From Microstegium vimineum (Eukaryota; Streptophyta; Magnoliopsida; Poales; Poaceae): a DNA stretch of 64,000 nucleotides. The position numbers were made by a program, and so were the translations under genes. Under the pieces are notes generated by a model that was not told the DNA's origin, ran no database searches, and saw only the letters and a program-made list of their open reading frames with translations. Positions 59,076 through 64,000 of this stretch are shown here, one piece after another; the stretch's first letter is position 1, and every line of letters begins with the position of its first letter. The stretch lies in NCBI GenBank assembly GCA_022036555.1, contig CM039130.1:14833840-14897839 (forward strand), written 5' to 3'.

Positions 59076-59822
59076 CTAACATTGCTTCGACCTTGGTTTG
59101 AATGCGAACCATACTTGTTCTCCGTTGATCATGAATTTGATTTCTCGGGCCCCGACATTAATGTGTGCATTTGTAGTGTTGAGGAATGGTCTCCCAAGGA
59201 TGAGTGGTATCTTCATTTCTTCCTGCATGTCAAGTACTACAAAATCTACAGGAATGAAAAAATTTAAAATTTTTACCAGGATATTCTCTGTAATCCCTAC
59301 AGGGTAACGAACCGATTGGTCGGCTAGTTGCAGACACATTGATGTGGGTGTGAGCGTAGAGTAGTTGAGCTTGTCAAAAACCTTCTTGGGCATGACACTG
59401 ATGCTTGCTCCAAAATCATATAAAGCATTCTCGAAATTCTGATTTCCAATTAAGCAATCAATAGTGGGGCACCCTGGATGCTTCTTCTTGATAAGAGAAG
59501 AATTCAGAATTGCCACACTACACTCCTCTGTTAACTTGAGAACTTCAATAGAAGGCAGTGGTCTTTTCTTGTTGAGGATGTCCCTTAGATACTTCGCGTA
59601 TGTAGGTACCTGCATGGCATCTAACAACGGAATGTTGACATATAATTTTTGAATTACCTCTACAAACTTACCAGATTGTTCATCTGCTTTGGCCTTTCTA
59701 TTTCTACATGGGAATGGTAGGAGATTGGTGTCATGGAAATCTTGGTGTAATTCTTCTGGCAAATCTTGCAGTAGAACTTCTTCTTCTTCTTCTGGTTTGT
59801 CTACTTCTCTTTCTACCTGCAC
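59076..59822 (-). pseudogene. Athila-type aspartic protease region
   Basis: Minus strand: acidic EEEEEVLLQDLPEEL, then LPFPCRNRKAKADEQSGKF, DAMQVPTYAKYLRDILNKK and CSVAILNSSLIKKKHPGCP, then the protease core DFGASISVMPKKVFDKLNY, LQLADQSVRYPVG, VDFVVLDM and PLILGRPFLNTTNA. The D(L/F)GASxSVMP and LGRPFL motifs are typical of Athila. The frame is open throughout. Stops upstream separate it from gag. Confidence 0.88.
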
Positions 59823-59903
59823 TAACTATGGTGGTCTATGTGCCCCTTCTAGGTAAGGTGGATCATGAGTAAACTTACCTTTTCTAGTAGTTATTCCTTT
59901 TAC

Positions 59904-61037
59904 CTACTCATGGTTAGTGACAGTAGACAGAGTAGAAGCCAAATGTGTTATTTGTAATTCTATCTTCTTATTAAATATTATTTGTTCTTTAATAGCAGAA
60001 GAGAAATTATCTAACTTAGAATGTATTCCTTCTAAGATTTGGTCATTAAAAGCAAGCTTCTTATTAATACTTTCATTGATTCTAGCTTGTTCTAATATTA
60101 ATGTTCTCAAGGGTGGTAGTCTTTGATTAGAAGAATCTTTACCTTGATACTTACCTTGACTGGTAGACTAAGGTTGACTCCATCCTTGCTTCTGTGGAGT
60201 TGATTTGAAGATGGTATTGATATCTTCTTGGGGATTAGCAAATTCAACTCTACATTGATTCTGAGCATTGAATGTATCTTGAATAGCTTGATGATCTCTC
60301 TTGTAATTGGCTCTTTGCTCCAGCCAATTCAACAATACATCCATTTTGGTTGATAGTGCACACACCTCCTCTAGAACTTCTTCATTCATATGGCAATCTT
60401 GATTAATGCATGTCCACTTTTGATTTTCTGCCATCTTTTCCAATAACCTTCTAGCTCTTCTAGGGGTGAGTGACATAAATGATCCTTCAGCAGTGGCATC
60501 TAGTTGTTCACACGATTTTGGAACTAATCTGTGGTAGAACTTTTGCATGAGCAACCATTCTTCCATTCCATGATGTGGGCAATCTGAAATATATCCTAGA
60601 AAATGGTCCCAAGCTTCTAGAATAGGTTCACCTTTTTGTTGACAAAATTCTGAAATCTTTCCTCCTAAGGCATTGGTCTTACTTATGGGGAAAAACTTCT
60701 CTAGGAAAGCTTTTGAACATTCTTCCCATGTCTTGATGTGATCTTTACTTTGGTAGAACCACTGCTTTGCTCTTCCCTCCGGTGAGAAAGGAAACAAACG
60801 AAGTAGTATGACATCTTAAGATATGTTCTTAATGTTGATGGTGTTGAAAATCTCTAGAAAATTCTGTAGATGAACACTTGCATCTTCATCCTTCTTTCCA
60901 CTGAATGTAATAGCTTGCACCATGTTGATGAGGCTTGACTTGAGTTCATAGTCATGATCTTCAATGTTGAGCTCTAGTCCAACGTGAATATTCTCAATGC
61001 TTGACGCAGAGAATTCAAATAGGGTCTTCTCAGCCAT
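59904..61037 (-). pseudogene. Athila-type gag with in-frame stops
   Basis: Minus-strand frame from MAEKTLFEFSASS (61037). It is interrupted by TAA near 60815 and TAG near 60168 but stays in phase: FPFSPEGRAKQWFYQ, WEECSKAFLEKFFP, ISEFCQQKGEPILEAWDHF, CPHHGMEEWLLMQKFYHRL and LTPRRARRLLEKMAENQKW are the conserved gag blocks. The C-terminal part includes a coiled-coil-like segment (NESINKKLAFNDQILEGIHS). Confidence 0.88.
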
Positions 61038-61279
61038 GGCTTCACAAACTGGTCTTAAGCTTCTTCTTTCCTTTGTTGTATCTGATTGATATGAAGTAAT
61101 GCTCTACAACCAAGCCTGCACTTACCCTATATAGAATATAGACAAAGTCAAAACAAGGGTAAGCAAAAGGTTGTGGTCTATCTATAGGTATTTATGCCTA
61201 AAGCAATATTTCTCTTTTCTTCTAAAATATTTTCTATGAAAAACTTCCCTATTAAATTATATCCTGGCAAACTAAATTG

Positions 61280-61314
61280 ATCATCACTTCCCTGGCAAAG
61301 GCGCCAAAAATGCT
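61280..61314 (-). other. Athila primer-binding region
   Basis: On the minus strand the LTR end is followed by TTTTTGGCGCCTTTGCCAGGG, matching the TGGCGCCGTTGCCGGGG that follows Athila 5' LTRs in plants apart from scattered changes. Confidence 0.75.
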
Positions 61315-62718
61315 TGTTGACATTTCTTAACATCACCACACTAAGTTGTCATCCCTAGCATGATGTCAGAAAGCTAGAATAAAATCTACACTTGACAGTT
61401 CTAAAAATACTTCTATAGAATGTATCTGCAAGCGCACAAATAATTCTGCCATTATAGCATTTCACTCGGTGAGATTCTCTGAGTATCATTGATTTGTTTA
61501 TGCCAAAAGAAAAACTTTCAATTAATTGCAGGAATTAAACAGGGATAGAAAAGGAAACCTAAATGCATATATCTCTAACTATAAATGTGTAGCCTAAGAT
61601 AAACCAACCTCTCTAATGCTTTAGCAGGGGTAAGTCATGCCAAGATAAATAAATATGATAATAAAAGTATAAGATAAATGGTATTCCAGAGATAGAAAAT
61701 AGAGACTCACTAATAATATAGTCAGGCAACTCGAGATTCAGCTAGAATAAAAGAATCCTAAGTAATCACCAAATAAAAAGAAACTAAGCACACCCTAACT
61801 ACATACTCTCATCTATAGCATAACTGACTCAGAAAACATCATAAGGAACATCAACTAGGGCGGCTACTAAGACGGAACAGTCACCTCCATCGTGACCACG
61901 CTCTGCCAGGCCTATGTGCGAAGGGTGGACTACAGAGGAATCAATGTAGCTATAAGAGTGACCTACGCGAACTACCACACGATACGACACATTAGGAGAC
62001 ATCTGTAGGTACATATAATATCCAAGCACCATGCTTGCATAATACATACCACCTAACCCACTCGAGAATTGAATTAGGTGCTTCACGATCATATAAAGAT
62101 AATAATCACCAATCATAATTATATCAAGTATTCAACTAGAATAAACTAAGCACTCAATAAGTAGGAATATAATAAAGTAAAACAAAGTCATAATGAGATA
62201 CAAGATAAATTACCGATCTCTAGACAAACAGATCTGGAATCCTGAGCATATCGCCCAACTCCACATGATCCTTGCTAGCTACCTAGGCTAATGACTTGAA
62301 GAACTGGAGCTCTAATCTAATCTCTAGAAACCCTAGATCTATTCTAATCTTGAACTAGATCTGACTTGACCTGGATCAGTTGCTCCTAGGGAGTACAGGG
62401 CTCTATTTATAGCCTGGTGGGATGCAAGACAACTGTTGGATCAAACTGACTTAATGTAGGGCCTAGATGAATCCTCGAAGGCGGTGGAGGAACACTCCAG
62501 AAGGCCATAGAAGATGGCCACGGGGTTGGCCGGCCGGCCATAGGTGGGGCCAGCCGGCCCCATAGGTCATCCTGTCGGGATAGTCCCTGGAAAATAATAA
62601 AATACTAAAACTCGTGGAATTTGTTAGATAAAGCCCTATACTTCTATATTTTCCATGTGATTGATCCATTTATCATGTTTATAATTAAATTAAATGTTGA
62701 AGTTAACCACCGTCAATA
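61315..62718 (-). repeat. 5' LTR of the Athila-like element
   Basis: Left end TGTTGACATTTCTTAAC at 61315. The right end ACCGTCAATA near 62718 is a mutated form of the usual ACCGTCAACA. The minus strand carries CTATAAATAGAGCC, a TATA box, near 62413. GCCGGCCGGCC words at 62520-62570 are typical of this LTR class. Confidence 0.75.
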
Positions 62719-62721
62719 GCC

Positions 62722-62845
62722 GGTGGTGGCGTTGGAGCCCGCCATGGAGGCGATGGGGCCGATGGCAGCGTTAGAGCCCTTCTTGGCGATGGGGCGGTCG
62801 GTGGCGGCGTTAGAGTCCTTCTTGGCGATGGGGCAGTCGTGTCCC
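62722..62845 (-). repeat. Short tandem repeat, PIAKKxSNAA-type
   Basis: GCGTTAGAG(C/T)CCTTCTTGGCGATGGGGC is repeated twice, with a third diverged unit. Read on the minus strand it gives CPIAKKDSNAATD then RPIAKKGSNAAIG then PIASMAGSNATTG, ending in a stop made at the Athila junction. It may be the C-terminal end of the neighbouring CACTA gene. Confidence 0.7.
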
Positions 62846-62957
62846 ACTTCATGATCACCGCTCGCAGCACTGTGCCCAAGTGGCGAATGATGGATAATTG
62901 GACTTAGGTTGGGTGAGTTTCTTTTGTGAAAACAACATGTTATGAGTAAACCATTAT

Positions 62958-64000
62958 TTAATCCAATACATAATTAAAAAAGAAAAATTGTATTAACAAT
63001 ACACACCTAGGGTTAGGTTGTTGAGGAGGAGGCAACGCCCTAGGAAGAATGATATAGCGCTTGTGCCAACATATGAATGTCTGCTCCGCTTCTCCTAAAC
63101 TTTTCTCCCCATCACCTGCTTCAGTGTCAAGTGTCACATTGTCGTAACCTCTCACAACTCTGTCCACTGAGACGCTAGCATATCCAGTATGTATTAATGC
63201 TCCATGACATCTCGGTGTCTTTGTTGGGTCGATAGGAGTTACAACACAGTAGCCACCATGACTATTGCATTCCCCTATGGAATGTGCAGCTCACATGTCG
63301 TCAAAGGATTGGTGATGTTATCCACTGGGAAGCGCAGACCTGCATCCTCAGCTGGCACCTCCGTGGAAGCACAACTGCTTCTCAACTGACCAAGGGGGCT
63401 GATGTTGACTCCCGGCTCTGATGCAGATTACCTTTGCATGGAACTTATTGCTATTTGCAGTTGCCTTTTGATTTCCTCCTGTATTTTGGCTTCAAGTTCC
63501 TTTTCCCACTGTATTGCTTCACGAGACACTTCTCGTGACTCAAGGACCATTTCCTCTATCCTGCGCAACTGATCTGCCTCCTCGTCCTTCCTTCTCTGGC
63601 AGCTTCTATAGGTGCCTTTGTCTTGAGGGAAGGCATGCTCCCACAACACCGCACCATAGCCTCTTGTTCGCCCACCATGTTCAGGATTCACCAGGGCGTA
63701 TGTGAGCTCATCATTTTCTCTATTTGGCTACTACCTGCCACTCACATAAGCTAATCTTTATGCTGCCGTTTGGAGTTCTTCACTATACACAACCTTCCCA
63801 GTATTTGGGTCCAGGCTTCCCCCATGACTGAAAAACTAATACTTTCTTTGCTCAGACCAACTGGCTAATTCTGGCTCGATCGCCTTCGCAAGAATATCAT
63901 GTTCAGTTTTTTCCCACTTAGGAATGGCACTCTTGTAGCCACCTGATCCCAAGTGATGGTGGTATCTCTTTCGTTGGGCATTTTCTTGGTTCCTCCTCAC
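62958..64000 (-). pseudogene. CACTA (En/Spm) TNP1-like protein, decayed, runs off window
   Basis: Minus strand, from the window edge: KRYHHHLGSGGYKSAIPKWE, ILAKAIEPELASWSEQRK, then a stop, FFSHGGSLDPNTGKVVYSEE, another stop, NPEHGGRTRGYGAVLWEHAF, and a coiled-coil stretch (RRIEEMVLESREVSREAIQ) to a stop at 63428. Further on are CELHIP, then VDRVVRGYDNVTLDTEAGDG and FICWHKRYI. These are the ordered blocks of the plant Ptta/En/Spm (Transposase_24) family, accessory to the CACTA transposase. Multiple stops and frameshifts make it dead. No CACTA terminus is in view. Confidence 0.82.

Larger units (their letters stand above)
55900..62718 (-). mobile_element. Athila-like gypsy element lacking RT and integrase
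   Basis: On the minus strand: 5' LTR (62718-61315), primer-binding region, gag (61037-59904), protease (59822-59076), a spacer, then a family-specific ORF (58237-56543) and an AT-rich 3' region. No RT, RNase H or integrase motif occurs between protease and the last ORF. No 3' LTR is seen; the left side stops near 55.9 kb, where GACTTTTGTCCCTTTTT occurs twice 39 bases apart. This is either a non-autonomous family or an internally deleted, 3'-truncated copy. Confidence 0.8.

Overview
This is nuclear DNA of a grass, most likely a panicoid. Three things point there: the MinE plastid-division gene and its neighbour have plant exon-intron structure; the exons carry the GC-rich codon use of grasses; and everything else is nested grass-type transposons (Sirevirus-like LTRs, Athila, Del/Tekay chromovirus, Mutator-like, CACTA, LINE, MITEs). 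I cannot name the species. No rRNA, tRNA or CRISPR array was seen. A 100-base run of N (26267-26366) is an assembly gap.

Layout. 1-6635: a Sirevirus-like copia 3' internal region and 3' LTR (+), carrying a nested solo LTR and abutting part of a second LTR (-). Both long LTRs hold arrays of the palindrome GTCCGGAC. 6690-7605: a decayed LINE reverse transcriptase (-). 7945-11081: MinE (+), two exons, with a solo LTR in its intron. 11800-17976: a conserved plant gene of beta-propeller type (-, eight exons, frameshift in the last exon). It lies behind a decayed partial copy of itself and a scrap of MinE, so the two-gene unit looks tandemly duplicated with reciprocal loss. 18104-19321: a candidate Pack-MULE carrying a broken J-domain, 128 bases upstream of that gene's start codon.

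20424-26266: the 3' LTR and internal DNA of an Athila-like element (-), into which a truncated gypsy element (22603-25792, TSD GAGGT) has inserted. 26367-27196: another LTR fragment. 27197-32233 and 54542-55850: parts of what looks like one Mutator-like element with a FAR1/MURA-type transposase relic (+) and a converging Ulp1-like C48 peptidase gene (-). It is split by a 22.3 kb insertion. That insertion (32244-54510) is a Del/Tekay chromovirus on the minus strand, which itself contains a 10.4 kb related but pol-less element on the plus strand (40969-51347, TSD ACTTC). 55900-62718: an Athila-like element (-) with gag, protease and a downstream family ORF but no RT or integrase. 62720-64000: a CACTA (En/Spm) TNP1-like pseudogene (-) that runs off the window.

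Only MinE and possibly the propeller-type gene look like working host genes. The most interesting material is the autonomous/non-autonomous chromovirus pair, its odd 5' junction and extra pre-gag ORF, the FAR1 plus Ulp1 Mutator-like element, and the duplicated MinE/propeller unit.
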